From Sulfidibacterium sp964549335 (lineage in GTDB: Bacteria > Bacteroidota > Bacteroidia > Bacteroidales > F082): DNA of 64,000 nt. A program made the position numbers and the translations under genes. Positions 52,834 to 61,728 of the stretch are shown here, piece by piece; the stretch's first letter is position 1; every line of letters starts with the position of its first letter. The stretch lies in contig CAZJUQ010000025.1 of NCBI GenBank assembly GCA_964549335.1, positions 1 through 64,000 of the forward strand, read 5' to 3'. The notes beneath the pieces are model-generated. The model was given only the letters and a program-made list of their open reading frames with translations, did not search any database and was not told the origin of the DNA.

Positions 52834-54933
52834 ATGAATAGAAATTCGTACCCTTTTGTGCGTTACACCCTCTCTTTAATAAGCGGCATATTGCTTGCTT
52901 ACTGTTTTCCCTTTGTTAACAAAATACCCTTGGCTTATCAGTTTGCTTTTCTCTTTATTGCTGTTGCCGTAACGCTGTTTTTCACCTTCTACCTTAAATC
53001 GTACCGTTATAGATGGCTGAACGGTTTGTTTGCAGGCTTGTCGTTTGCCCTTGCGGGTATTTTAATTACCGGAGTTAAACTAAACGGAAACCAAGACAAA
53101 AACTTCTTTGAAACAAAAAGGCTTTTTTTGGGTGAAATTGTTGCCGAACCCGCCCTCAACCAAGAGTCGGTAAAAGCAATGATGTCTGTTGCTCCTGTTG
53201 ACGACAGCCTGAAAAAAATTGCCGCGCCCGTAAAAGCTCTCCTCTTTTTCAACAGAGACTCCATTTCCGAAAACTTGCGCCCTGGCGATATCCTTTTGTT
53301 TTATGCAAGTCTTCGTAGTCCCGAACCTCCGAAAAATCCCAACTCTTTTAACTATAAAAATTTTCTGAAACAAAAGGGAATTTACTACATTTCGTTCGTA
53401 AACACCGCTAATGTCATCAAAACGGGCAACTCCGGAAGATTTGTATATTTCCCTTACCGTCTTCGCAAGAAGCTTCTTAATGTCCTGAAAAATAACGGTA
53501 TAACGGGGAAGGGGTTTTCGGTGGCATCGGCAATATTACTCGGTTACGATAAACTTATGGATGCATCTACCCTGCAAAACTATTCGGGCGCCGGAGCGGT
53601 ACACGTTTTATGTGTATCGGGATTGCACGTGGGTATCATATATCTTGTTTTCGGATTCCTGTTCTCTTTCCTCCGGAAAACAAAAAAAGAGCGTATAATG
53701 AAAGCCGTTGTTTTATTGTTTATTATTTGGTTTTATGCTGTTATTACCGGACTGGCACCCTCCGTTTGGCGTGCTTCGGTTATGATATCACTTTTTATTG
53801 TTGGCAACAGTTTGAAGCGTGAATTAAACCCTTACAACACTCTTGCCGCATCGGCTTTTATTATGCTTTTTATAAATCCCTTGTTGCTTTTCGACGTGGG
53901 ATTTCAACTGTCGTACGCAGCGGTATTGGGCATTTTGATATTTTACAAGCCTGTCTATTCAATCTTTTATTTTCAAAACAAAATAGTTGACACGTTTTGG
54001 TCTGTAATTGCCGTCTCAATATCGGCACAGGCGGGAGCTTTTCCGCTTGCGGCGCACTATTTCCATACTTTTCCGCTATATTTTTTACTGACGAATTTGG
54101 CGGTTTTCGCTCTCGCATACGTCATCATTATTGCGGGTATGCTGTTTTTTATCTTCTCTCCCCTGAAATTCATCGCCTCAATTCTCGGAACGTTTCTCTC
54201 CTCAACGGTCTATTTAATGAACCTGATTGTAAAATTCGTTTCATCGTTACCCCATGCCCAACTACAAAACCTGTATTTCCCATGGTTTAAAACCGCAACC
54301 GTTTACGCACTGATGTTAACCCTCTTTTTCTGGCTCTGGAAAAAGAGGGCGGAATATTTGCGGTACATTCTTCTAAGCCTTCTGTTACTTGCCGGTTTTC
54401 AAACCGTTATCAAGTGGAAAAGACTGACGCATTCCGAATTAATAGTTTTCAATAGTCCCTGCGGTTGTGCCGTTGATGTAAATCGCGGCGAAAACCATCT
54501 GTTATTAACCGACTCGTCGCTTTTTTCCAACCCCCCGACTCTCAATTATGCGGTTTCGGGATATTTGTTGCATAACGGTTTGAACAAAAACCTGACGGTT
54601 CTCGATACGGGAAATTATAAAGGCGATTTTTTTATTTACCGCAATGGGTTTTTAGCGTTTAAAAACACAAAAATTTTTATTGCCGGAAACAAAACGGGAT
54701 ATTTCCCCCGTTTAAACCCTGTAGTTGGCGTCGATTTCCTTATTCTCAACGGCATGCCTCCCGCCAGGTTGAAACAGATTAAAAACAGCCTCGATTTTAA
54801 ACATGTCGTTATTCCCGCATCCTATTCAAAATACCAAAGCAAAAAGGCGAAAGAAATATTAAAAAGTCTAAATGTTTCGTGTTATGATATTGCTTGCAAC
54901 GGGGCTTTTGTCTTTCAAAACGGTAAACGGTAA
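52834..54933 (+). CDS. ComEC/Rec2-family membrane protein
   Basis: 699 residues from the ATG at 52834. An N-terminal membrane part and soluble OB-fold-like domain (DUF4131, ~30-190) is followed by the Competence domain (~215-480) with many helices: GFSVASAILLGYDK, GAVHVLCVSGLHVGIIYLVFGF, TGLAPSVWRASVMISLFIVG, DVGFQLSYAAVLGILIFYKP. The last ~170 residues correspond to the usual beta-lactamase-like part, but no H-x-H-x-D-H is present. It forms the inner-membrane channel for DNA uptake in competent cells; other com genes are absent here, so natural competence is unproven. Confidence 0.9.
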   Translation: MNRNSYPFVRYTLSLISGILLAYCFPFVNKIPLAYQFAFLFIAVAVTLFFTFYLKSYRYRWLNGLFAGLSFALAGILITGVKLNGNQDKNFFETKRLFLGEIVAEPALNQESVKAMMSVAPVDDSLKKIAAPVKALLFFNRDSISENLRPGDILLFYASLRSPEPPKNPNSFNYKNFLKQKGIYYISFVNTANVIKTGNSGRFVYFPYRLRKKLLNVLKNNGITGKGFSVASAILLGYDKLMDASTLQNYSGAGAVHVLCVSGLHVGIIYLVFGFLFSFLRKTKKERIMKAVVLLFIIWFYAVITGLAPSVWRASVMISLFIVGNSLKRELNPYNTLAASAFIMLFINPLLLFDVGFQLSYAAVLGILIFYKPVYSIFYFQNKIVDTFWSVIAVSISAQAGAFPLAAHYFHTFPLYFLLTNLAVFALAYVIIIAGMLFFIFSPLKFIASILGTFLSSTVYLMNLIVKFVSSLPHAQLQNLYFPWFKTATVYALMLTLFFWLWKKRAEYLRYILLSLLLLAGFQTVIKWKRLTHSELIVFNSPCGCAVDVNRGENHLLLTDSSLFSNPPTLNYAVSGYLLHNGLNKNLTVLDTGNYKGDFFIYRNGFLAFKNTKIFIAGNKTGYFPRLNPVVGVDFLILNGMPPARLKQIKNSLDFKHVVIPASYSKYQSKKAKEILKSLNVSCYDIACNGAFVFQNGKR

Positions 54934-54950
54934 TTTGATAATAATATTCA

Positions 54951-55138
54951 GGGCGGCTTACGGGCTGTCCGCTAATAGTCCTCGGCGGCACCATTATTCA
55001 GCTACGGCGTTTTCAGGGGCTTCCTCACGTCAGCCCTGCCTCCGCCTGCTTCATTAATGCTGCCGCCTGCGGGCTGCCGCTTCCATCCCTGCCGCATCCT
55101 CCCCGCTGTTTATCAACACCCGCATCATGCAAGCTGCC
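54951..55138. repeat. GC-rich intergenic element with two similar halves
   Basis: By my count 110 of 180 bases from 54961 to 55140 are G or C (about 61%), in contrast with the AT-rich flanks. Two parts are similar in direct orientation: CTTACGGGCTGTCCGCT at 54957-54973 and CCTGCGGGCTGCCGCT at 55066-55081, followed by TCCATCCCTGCCGC. From memory this resembles an intergenic motif spread in many Bacteroidota genomes (gggctttccgct ... ccgcttccatccctaacg). No credible gene is in it. It ends about 50 bp before the trmD promoter. Confidence 0.6.
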
Positions 55139-55160
55139 TTTTTTACCTTTTCCGCTTCAA

Positions 55161-55192
55161 TTGAAATAAAAGGATATTATTACTTAATTTTG
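55161..55192 (+). promoter_or_regulatory. Promoter of trmD
   Basis: TTG at 55161-55163, 21-bp spacer, then TAATTTTG at 55185-55192: good match to the -33/-7 pattern. It supports the ATG at 55208, 15 bp downstream, and excludes the longer upstream frame. Confidence 0.65.
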
Positions 55193-55207
55193 CTGAAAAA
55201 AAATAAT

Positions 55208-55882
55208 ATGCGCATAGATATAATTACCATATTTCCCGAAATGTTTCAAGGACCTTTCGACCATTCTATCATTAAAAGGGCACGGCAAAAAAAACTTGTC
55301 GATATCCACCTTCACCAGCTACGCGACTTTGCCTCAGGCAAGCACAAAAAGGTTGACGATTATGCCTTTTCGGGAGGTGCCGGAATGGTAATGATGATAG
55401 AGCCGGTAGTAAAAGCCGTTGAATGGCTGCAAAGTCAACGAAAATACGACGAAATCATTTATACCAGTCCCGACGGCGAATTGCTCGACCAGCCTATGGC
55501 AAACAGCCTCTCCACTCTCGAAAACATAATTATCCTTTGCGGACATTACAAAGGTATTGACGAACGAATTCGCGAACATATTATAACTAAAGAGATTTCC
55601 ATCGGCAATTATGTCCTTTCGGGAGGCGAACTCGCCGCCGCCGTCATTACCGATGCTTTGGTGAGGCTTATCCCGGGAGTGTTGGGAAACGAAGTGTCGG
55701 CTTTAACCGATTCGTTTCAAAACAACCTTTTGTCTCCACCGGTTTATACTCGACCACGCGATTTCAGAGGGTGGAAAGTCCCCGAAGTTCTCCTTTCCGG
55801 AAACGAACGCCTTATTGAAGAGTGGAAGTACGAACAAGCCTTAAAACGTACCGGCAAAAGAAGACCCGGACTGTTGCGCTGA
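55208..55882 (+). CDS. trmD: tRNA (guanine-N1-)-methyltransferase
   Basis: 224 residues from the ATG at 55208, downstream of a promoter. SPOUT methyltransferase forming the deep trefoil knot: MRIDIITIFPEMF start, VDDYAFSGGAGMVMMIEPV, IILCGHYKGIDERIREHIIT, EISIGNYVLSGGELAAAVIT and FQNNLLSPPVYTRPRDFRGWKVPEVLLSG. It methylates G37 of tRNAs reading CNN codons, preventing frameshifts. In many bacteria it sits with rpsP-rimM-rplS; none of those is next to it here. Confidence 0.96.
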   Translation: MRIDIITIFPEMFQGPFDHSIIKRARQKKLVDIHLHQLRDFASGKHKKVDDYAFSGGAGMVMMIEPVVKAVEWLQSQRKYDEIIYTSPDGELLDQPMANSLSTLENIIILCGHYKGIDERIREHIITKEISIGNYVLSGGELAAAVITDALVRLIPGVLGNEVSALTDSFQNNLLSPPVYTRPRDFRGWKVPEVLLSGNERLIEEWKYEQALKRTGKRRPGLLR

Positions 55883-56230
55883 TTAAACCGTCTTTTGCAT
55901 CCCGGGTTTTGTACAAAAAACACAAATACAAAACAGGTGGAGAGATTGACTAAAAATCCGGTAACATTTGATAAAACAAGCGTATCGGCGCAAACACGTA
56001 AGTTTTTATTAATAACAATGTTCAAAGGCTTTCCACGGAATACCCTGCCTGTTATTCTGTTTATATGTAAATGATGCCGGCAAACATATTGCTCTAAAAG
56101 AGAGTTACATGATTTTTAAATCCCGGTTGTCTTAAATAATCGAAAATTTCAACTAATATCTCCATATGTTAAATTCGCACCGAAAAAGCATTACCTTTGC
56201 CGCCCTGAATTATTAACGAAAGAATAGATT
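55883..56230. other. Gene-free stretch between trmD and helicase
   Basis: 348 bp with only the -7 box of the next gene at 56192-56199. No open frame, repeat or terminator recognised. Confidence 0.4.
56192..56199 (+). promoter_or_regulatory. -7 promoter box of the DEAD-box helicase gene
   Basis: TACCTTTG matches TAnnTTTG, 31 bp before the TTG start. No clear -33 element. Confidence 0.55.
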
Positions 56231-57883
56231 TTGAATTTTAACTCAATGGGCTTGTCGCCCGAACTTATCCGCGGGATTGCCTCCCTCGGGTTCGAAACTC
56301 CCACTCCCATCCAGCAGAAAGTTATTCCTGTTGTTCTTGAATCGGATAACGATATTGTGGGTCTGGCACAAACCGGAACGGGAAAAACCGCCGCTTTCGG
56401 ATTGCCGGTAATAGAACATACCGATATCTCGGAAAACAATGTGCAGGCACTGATAATTACTCCCACAAGGGAGTTGTGTATTCAGATTGCCAACGATATG
56501 GAAAACTTTTCGAAGCATATTAAAGGTGTGAAAATTGCAGCTGTTTACGGAGGTGCCAATATTGACCTGCAAATTAAACAGTTAAGAAAAGGTGTGCATA
56601 TTATTGCCGCCACACCCGGCAGAATGCTCGATTTGATAAAACGGAAGGTTGCCGATATATCACATATTAAAACGCTGGTACTTGACGAAGCCGACGAAAT
56701 GCTTAATATGGGGTTTCGCGATGAACTCGATGCCATTTTGAAAAATGCACCGCAAGAGAGAAGAACTTTGCTCTTTTCGGCAACAATGCCTCGCGAAGTT
56801 GCACGTATTGCGCAAAATTATATGCATAACCCGTTGGAAATTACCGTTGGCAAACAAAATTCTGGTGCCGAAAATGTACGTCATGTATATTATCGTGCAC
56901 ATGCCCGCGACCGCTATTTGGTTTTGAAACGTATAGCTGATATTAACCCCGACATTTACGGTATCGTTTTTTGCCGTACCAGACTCGAAACCAAAGAGGT
57001 TGCCGAAAAACTGATTAAAGACGGTTACAATGCCGACGCTTTGCACGGTGATTTGTCGCAGTCGCAACGCGATCAGGTTATGAAACGTTTCAGAAACCGC
57101 TCAATACAGATGCTGGTAGCTACCGACGTGGCAGCCCGAGGCTTGGATGTGAGCGATATTACGCACATTATTAATTATAACCTTCCGCAAGAACTCGAAA
57201 TTTATACCCACCGCAGCGGACGTACCGGCAGGGCGGGAAAATCGGGAGTGTCCATTGCTATTATTAATTACAAAGAGGCAGGTAAAATAAAACAGATAGA
57301 AAAGGCATTAGGTAAAAAATTCGAGAAAAAACTTATCCCCACAGGTGACCAAATTTGTAAAAAACAACTTTTTAACCTTATTGACAAAATGGAAAGGGTT
57401 CAAGTGGACGAGGAACAGATAGCTCCTTTTATGGATACTGTTAACAAAAAATTGGAGTGGCTGTCAAAAGAGGAAATTATCAAACGGTTTGTCTCATTGG
57501 AGTTTAACCGTTTTACCGAATATTACAAAAATGCTCCCGACCTCAACAAAAAAGCCGAAAATGAAGAGAGAACAAACTCTAATCCGGTAAAAAAAGAACG
57601 CCGCCGTAACCGCGAAAAAGGAAATTTTGCCCCCCTTCTTGTAAATATCGGTAAAAAAGATGGTGTTTCACCTAAAAATATTATTGGTATTATTAACGAC
57701 TATACGCGTAATCGTGATATTAACATTGGAGATATCAATATAAAAGAATCTTTTACGGTATTTGAAGTGGGCGAAAAATACAAAACCCGTGTCTTGAAAT
57801 CGTTGAACGGCAAAAAATACAAAGGACGTAAATTGAGTGTGGATTTTGCCGCCAAACAGGAAAAAGGTAAAAATAAACATTGA
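56231..57883 (+). CDS. DEAD-box RNA helicase with DbpA-type RNA-binding domain, TTG start
   Basis: 550 residues. Q motif (GFETPTPIQQ with the upstream conserved Phe in NFNSMGLS), Walker A AQTGTGKTAAF, PTRELCIQ, TPGRMLDL, DEAD box VLDEADEMLNMGF, SAT, then helicase C with ATDVAARGLDV and HRSGRTGRAG. The C-terminal ~75 residues (PLLVNIGKKDGVSPKNIIGI ... FTVFEVGEKYKTRVLKSLNG ... KLSVDFAAK) are the DbpA RNA-binding fold. It should act in ribosome assembly or RNA turnover, possibly in the cold. The TTG at 56231 is chosen: a TAG lies two codons upstream, and the ATG at 56246 would lose the Q-motif Phe. Confidence 0.93.
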   Translation: MNFNSMGLSPELIRGIASLGFETPTPIQQKVIPVVLESDNDIVGLAQTGTGKTAAFGLPVIEHTDISENNVQALIITPTRELCIQIANDMENFSKHIKGVKIAAVYGGANIDLQIKQLRKGVHIIAATPGRMLDLIKRKVADISHIKTLVLDEADEMLNMGFRDELDAILKNAPQERRTLLFSATMPREVARIAQNYMHNPLEITVGKQNSGAENVRHVYYRAHARDRYLVLKRIADINPDIYGIVFCRTRLETKEVAEKLIKDGYNADALHGDLSQSQRDQVMKRFRNRSIQMLVATDVAARGLDVSDITHIINYNLPQELEIYTHRSGRTGRAGKSGVSIAIINYKEAGKIKQIEKALGKKFEKKLIPTGDQICKKQLFNLIDKMERVQVDEEQIAPFMDTVNKKLEWLSKEEIIKRFVSLEFNRFTEYYKNAPDLNKKAENEERTNSNPVKKERRRNREKGNFAPLLVNIGKKDGVSPKNIIGIINDYTRNRDINIGDINIKESFTVFEVGEKYKTRVLKSLNGKKYKGRKLSVDFAAKQEKGKNKH

Positions 57884-57982
57884 AAAAATATTTTACCGCT
57901 TTCACGGTTCCGAAATGTTATCTGTAGCCGTTTACAGGCATTTTTAGTTTTTATTTGTTTGCTTTACAGCACGGCATTTCCG

Positions 57983-58390
57983 CTAACTATGCTTAAAAGT
58001 GAAAAAGGTGTTTGCTCCGAAATTCCAAATGGTAACAATTACCGTTGCTATGGCTTTGGCCAAATAAAAATTCATTTTTAGCTTTTCGTTCAACAACCAA
58101 ATAATGAAAGTGTTAAGTGCCAATCCTATTAATGAAATCGCAAAAAATTCTGAATATTCAAGAATTACATCGGGATTGGTGCTTTTATAGGTCCATATCC
58201 GGTTTAAAAAATAGTTTGATGTGGCGGCAGTACTGAAACCTATGGCATTGGCAATAAATTTCGGAAAATGTATTCGCTCTTTAAAAAGCCATGTGAGTCC
58301 GAAATCGACAAACAAACCGCTGAAACCAACAATGGCAAATTTGATGAATTTTGTTAAAAAGGCAATATTGAAAATGTTCTCTCCGCTCAT
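57983..58390 (-). CDS. GtrA-family membrane protein
   Basis: 135 residues, four membrane helices. Typical GtrA features: FIKFAIVGFSGLFVDFGLTWLF at the start, IANAIGFSTAATSNYFLNRIWTY (the S-N-Y/F-x-x-N-R-x-W/F-T-F signature) and the closing WNFGANTFFTF. Members flip or assist polyprenyl-phosphate-linked sugars in cell-surface polysaccharide or teichoic acid pathways. No sugar genes are adjacent. Confidence 0.92.
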   Translation of the reverse strand: MSGENIFNIAFLTKFIKFAIVGFSGLFVDFGLTWLFKERIHFPKFIANAIGFSTAATSNYFLNRIWTYKSTNPDVILEYSEFFAISLIGLALNTFIIWLLNEKLKMNFYLAKAIATVIVTIWNFGANTFFTFKHS

Positions 58391-58489
58391 TTTGTGGTGT
58401 AAAAAAATTGAAGTTAAAACTATATAAATGTCAATTTAAGTATAACCGTTGCCTTTAAAGAGATATGTTTAAAATCCGTTTTATGCTTC

Positions 58490-58768
58490 TTATTCCAACC
58501 AGGGATCCATATTGGTGTTTGTGCTGGCGTAAATATCGGTATTGGTATAACGCAGAATGGTTTTAATCATCTCTATCTCTGTTTTAACCTCTTTGTTTTC
58601 CGGTTCTTTCTCAAGAATGTGGTAATAATCGTTTAATGCTTTTCCGTACTCGTTCAGTTTGTAATAAATGGCAGCTCTTTTTTTATAAAGCTCAATGTTG
58701 TCCGGGTTTTTCTTTATATTCTCGTTTATCGTTGTCAACTCCTGTTTTATGTCGTTTTTTTCTGTCAT
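58490..58768 (-). CDS. Small TPR-like protein
   Basis: 92 residues from the ATG at 58768 (MTEKNDIKQEL); the longer frame upstream only overlaps yaaA. It contains one clear tetratricopeptide unit (PDNIELYKKRAAIYYKLNEYG, then KALNDYYHILEKEPEN) and part of another. A scaffold role is expected; the partner is unknown. It follows yaaA by 31 bp on the same strand. Confidence 0.7.
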   Translation of the reverse strand: MTEKNDIKQELTTINENIKKNPDNIELYKKRAAIYYKLNEYGKALNDYYHILEKEPENKEVKTEIEMIKTILRYTNTDIYASTNTNMDPWLE

Positions 58769-58799
58769 TTTATCTTTTTTTTTCAGAGTGTAAAAATAT

Positions 58800-59570
58800 T
58801 TAATTTCTTGTAAAAACAGGATTGTTCTCGTTTTCGGTAAGTCTGTCGTTATAGTAGTACCCGTCGTAATCGAACAATTTAAGATTGCCGGGATTTCCAA
58901 TCCTGTTGGTTATTATGAATCTTGTCATCAATCCCCTTGCTTTTTTCGTGTATATGGTAACTGTTTTGTAACTGCCGTTTTTATACTCTTTAAATTCTGG
59001 AGTAATTATTTCGGCGTTAAGGTTTTTTACGTTTATGCTTTTGAAATATTCGTTCGAAGCCAGATTTACCAGAACATTATCACCCTGTTTTACAATGGCA
59101 TTTTTTATGCTGTTTGTTATTGTCTCTTTCCAAAAGTCATACAAATTTTTAAAACCCGGCAATTCCCATCTCAAACCCATTTCCAACCGGTAAGGTTGTA
59201 TCATGTCCAACGGCTTCAAAGTGCCGTAAAGTCCGCTCAAAATGACAAGGTGTTTTTGTGCGTACGAAATATCCGGAGCGGTAAGGGTTTGGGCGTCCAA
59301 TCCGTGAAAAACTTCACCCTTGTATGCGAATATTGCTTGCAATGAATTTTTACGCGTAAAATTTGTACTCCATTGCTGAAAGCGTTCAAAATTTAAGAGG
59401 GCAAGTTTCGGGCTGATATTCATCAATTCCGCCAATTCTCTTACCGTTTTCTCTTTAAGTTTGTCAACAAGAATTTTGCTTTTGCCGGTATGTTCGGGCA
59501 AAGTAAAATTGCTTGTGGCGCTTTTTGCCTGAATATCAATCGTTTTTGTCGGCGAAAGTATTATAAGCAT
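58800..59570 (-). CDS. yaaA: YaaA/UPF0246 family peroxide-stress protein
   Basis: 256 residues, the family length (DUF328). Start MLIILSPTKTID; further family motifs: ELMNISPKLALLNFERFQQW, AIFAYKGEVFHGLDA, LVILSGLYGTLKPLDMIQPY, YRLEMG and NLASNEYFKSI. In E. coli YaaA limits free iron and damage during peroxide stress and binds DNA. It lies in a minus-strand series: transglutaminase-like lipoprotein, yaaA, TPR protein, with short gaps. Confidence 0.93.
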   Translation of the reverse strand: MLIILSPTKTIDIQAKSATSNFTLPEHTGKSKILVDKLKEKTVRELAELMNISPKLALLNFERFQQWSTNFTRKNSLQAIFAYKGEVFHGLDAQTLTAPDISYAQKHLVILSGLYGTLKPLDMIQPYRLEMGLRWELPGFKNLYDFWKETITNSIKNAIVKQGDNVLVNLASNEYFKSINVKNLNAEIITPEFKEYKNGSYKTVTIYTKKARGLMTRFIITNRIGNPGNLKLFDYDGYYYNDRLTENENNPVFTRN

Positions 59571-59585
59571 GTGATTTTCTTTTTG

Positions 59586-61163
59586 TTACCACCATTTTTG
59601 AGCGCCGCCGGGCATAACGGTGAAAATCCTCTCTTCTTTGTTTGAATCTTTTTTTACAAGCCATAGAAGGGCGTTTCCGGGAACCGAAAATCTCAACGGC
59701 ATATCCTTTTTTGCTTTGGCGGTTCCCAGTTTTTTCCACTCTTTGTCCCAATAGTAAAGTGTGTATGGAGTACCTTTTTTAAACGATGTTATCCTTATTT
59801 CGTCGGTGGCTTTTCGTGTTACCTTTTTTGTGGTGGAATACAATTTTACGTTTATTAATTTTGTGGTGTCCGGTTTCAATGGAATTTGTTTGCCGTTGTT
59901 GTCGAGAATAAATGGTTCTCCCGCGGGAATAAGCTTTCCGTTTTTGTAATATGCTGGCAAATACACTATGTCTCCTCCCATATCGCTGAAAAGAGCACTG
60001 TTGTTTTCTATTTTCCCCCAGTGTATGGCTTTCCATTCACCCGAATTGAATACTGCCAAATATGCATAATTGATGCTGTCGGGTTGCGGGTAAGTAAAAT
60101 CGACCTTTACTTGAAAAACGGGAATATATTCCTTTGTGACGTCAATATAGTTTTTGCCCGACAACCAACGCGGAACCTTTTCCCAATAAGGTTTTATCAT
60201 GGCAAGGCAGTTGTTTTGCACGGCAAATGTTTTTCTGTAAACTTTTGCCTTTTTGTTGTTCAACCGGTATTCGCCGGGATTTGCTCCGTCGCCCATGAAA
60301 ATTACCACTTTCCCGTTTCTGTCTATCAGAGCGTTCCATGCATGGTTGTTGCCGGTATTGGGCCAGGCGGGTGTGTAATCGCTCATTACCGCTATCCCTT
60401 GCGAACGCATTGCATAAATGGCAAGGTTTGTCATATCTTCGCACCTCCCACGTTTATATTCCAACATCTCGTCAAGACCCAAATCGGTGGGGTGCCTGTA
60501 AAATATCGGATCGAAAGAATACCACCGTTTTATTTCGTTGTTAATTAAAACGGCAGCCTCCACAGGGTCGCTTTTGTCGGTTATCGAGTCTGAAACCCAA
60601 CCGTATTTTTCAAAAAAGTATTGACGCCACTCTTCCAACGGCTCATTGCTGCCACGGTACGGCAAAACATATTCGCAAAATTGATCGAACGTCAAAAAGT
60701 CAGACCATGGCTTTTCCCATGCCTCAAAAGCCAAATCAATGTTTGTTTTTAAAAAATCGTAACCGATGGATTGAAGATCGTAAATTACGGTGTCGCGTAT
60801 GTAATCCAGCTTGCCCCTTTTTTTCTCTGTCGAATCCCATGCCGCAACCATTGTTTTGTAATCGGGATACGATAATACGTCGAAATTTACCCTTTTACCC
60901 GAAGTGTCAACAAGTTTCGCTTTTACATAATAATGCCCCTCCATGTTGGCTATTAAAAAATATGCTGCTTTCAATTTTAACGAGTCGGCGGCGTTTGCTC
61001 TGTAATGCTCTATTAACTTCTCCAAAGTGGCCCTGTTGCCTTTGGCTTTTTGTAATGCCTGCTCCACTTTTTCGGGATAATCGTATCCGTTTTTACATGA
61101 ATAGAGTATGGTTATTAATAAAAACAGTATGGATATAAACGGTTTGATACCTTTTGCTGCCAT
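59586..61163 (-). CDS. Transglutaminase-like lipoprotein
   Basis: 525 residues. Lipoprotein signal with L-Y-S-C at position ~20-23. The central part has the transglutaminase-like cysteine-protease triad: Cys in YKRGRCEDMTNLAIYAM, His in GNNHAWNALIDRNGK and a following Asp (MGDGANPG region). The C-terminal ~200 residues are beta-rich (carbohydrate- or wall-facing). Such lipoproteins may cleave peptide links in peptidoglycan or glycoproteins; the substrate is unknown. First gene of a minus-strand trio with yaaA (15-bp gap). Confidence 0.85.
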   Translation of the reverse strand: MAAKGIKPFISILFLLITILYSCKNGYDYPEKVEQALQKAKGNRATLEKLIEHYRANAADSLKLKAAYFLIANMEGHYYVKAKLVDTSGKRVNFDVLSYPDYKTMVAAWDSTEKKRGKLDYIRDTVIYDLQSIGYDFLKTNIDLAFEAWEKPWSDFLTFDQFCEYVLPYRGSNEPLEEWRQYFFEKYGWVSDSITDKSDPVEAAVLINNEIKRWYSFDPIFYRHPTDLGLDEMLEYKRGRCEDMTNLAIYAMRSQGIAVMSDYTPAWPNTGNNHAWNALIDRNGKVVIFMGDGANPGEYRLNNKKAKVYRKTFAVQNNCLAMIKPYWEKVPRWLSGKNYIDVTKEYIPVFQVKVDFTYPQPDSINYAYLAVFNSGEWKAIHWGKIENNSALFSDMGGDIVYLPAYYKNGKLIPAGEPFILDNNGKQIPLKPDTTKLINVKLYSTTKKVTRKATDEIRITSFKKGTPYTLYYWDKEWKKLGTAKAKKDMPLRFSVPGNALLWLVKKDSNKEERIFTVMPGGAQKWW

Positions 61164-61308
61164 ATTTTCACTTTTTGCAAAAATGATAAAAAATCATTTC
61201 GTTTTGTCCGTAGTTTTTGATATAAATTGTATTATTCCCCTCTTGCTATGCCAAAATACGGAAAATCAATGTGTTGTAAAAAATATTTAAAAAAATATTA
61301 AAAAAAAC

Positions 61309-61337
61309 TTGACAAGTGAACGTTGTGGCTCTATATT
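61309..61337 (+). promoter_or_regulatory. E. coli-like -35/-10 promoter of the DUF5320 gene
   Basis: TTGACA at 61309-61314, 17-bp spacer, TATATT at 61332-61337: perfect -35 hexamer, optimal spacing, five of six at -10. Overlapping TATATTTG (61332-61339) also fits the Bacteroidota -7 box. This canonical form is unique among the promoters seen here. Confidence 0.7.
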
Positions 61338-61343
61338 TGCATA

Positions 61344-61359
61344 ATGAACATATGTTCAT
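61344..61359. promoter_or_regulatory. Perfect 16-bp palindrome, operator candidate
   Basis: ATGAACATATGTTCAT is identical to its reverse complement. It begins 6 bp after the -10 hexamer, covering the expected transcription start, the position of a repressor operator. It ends 48 bp before the DUF5320 start codon. Confidence 0.65.
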
Positions 61360-61407
61360 AAAGGAACAAAAAAACAGTGTTTAACCAAATAAAAAAGGAG
61401 GTGAAAA

Positions 61408-61707
61408 ATGCCAAGAGGTGACAGAACAGGTCCGTTGGGACAAGGCCCGATGACAGGGCGCGGACTCGGCGATTGTGCCGGAAACGAAAGAGGAGGTTGG
61501 TTCGGACGGGGTTTCGGTTACGGTAGAGGTTTTGGTGCCGGACGAGGTTTCGGACGCGGTTTCGGTCGCGGCTGGGGTTTTGGTTTCGGTGCCGTAAATC
61601 AGCCCGTTGATAAAGAAACCGAAAAATCGTGGCTCGATAACGCGATTGAAGGATTGAAGAACCAACTGAGAACCTTGGAAAACAGGCGTAAAGATTTTGA
61701 AGATTAA
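61408..61707 (+). CDS. DUF5320 family Gly/Arg-rich small protein
   Basis: 99 residues. The N-terminus PRGDRTGPLGQGPMTGRGLG then DCAGNERGG is the DUF5320 signature. A long Gly/Phe/Arg low-complexity stretch of R-G-F-G-x-G repeats (~28-62) is followed by a helical C-terminus (WLDNAIEGLKNQLRTLENRR), able to form a coiled coil. From memory, the family is common in strict anaerobes, often near MinD/Mrp-like ATPases and NifX/NifB-type cofactor proteins; none is here. Function unknown. A canonical Shine-Dalgarno (AAGGAGGTG, 61395-61403), own promoter, operator-like palindrome and terminator make it a single regulated unit. Confidence 0.85.
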   Translation: MPRGDRTGPLGQGPMTGRGLGDCAGNERGGWFGRGFGYGRGFGAGRGFGRGFGRGWGFGFGAVNQPVDKETEKSWLDNAIEGLKNQLRTLENRRKDFED

Positions 61708-61728
61708 GCCTGAAAAAACCAAACGTGG

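Noticed and set aside
56285..56312. GGTTCGAAACTCC-like tRNA T-arm
   Set aside because: The stretch encodes the Q motif of the DEAD-box helicase; no acceptor, D or anticodon arms surround it.
59886..60548. Plus-strand 220-aa frame opposite the transglutaminase-like gene
   Set aside because: No motif or signal; the minus strand holds the Cys-His triad and lipoprotein signal of a complete gene.
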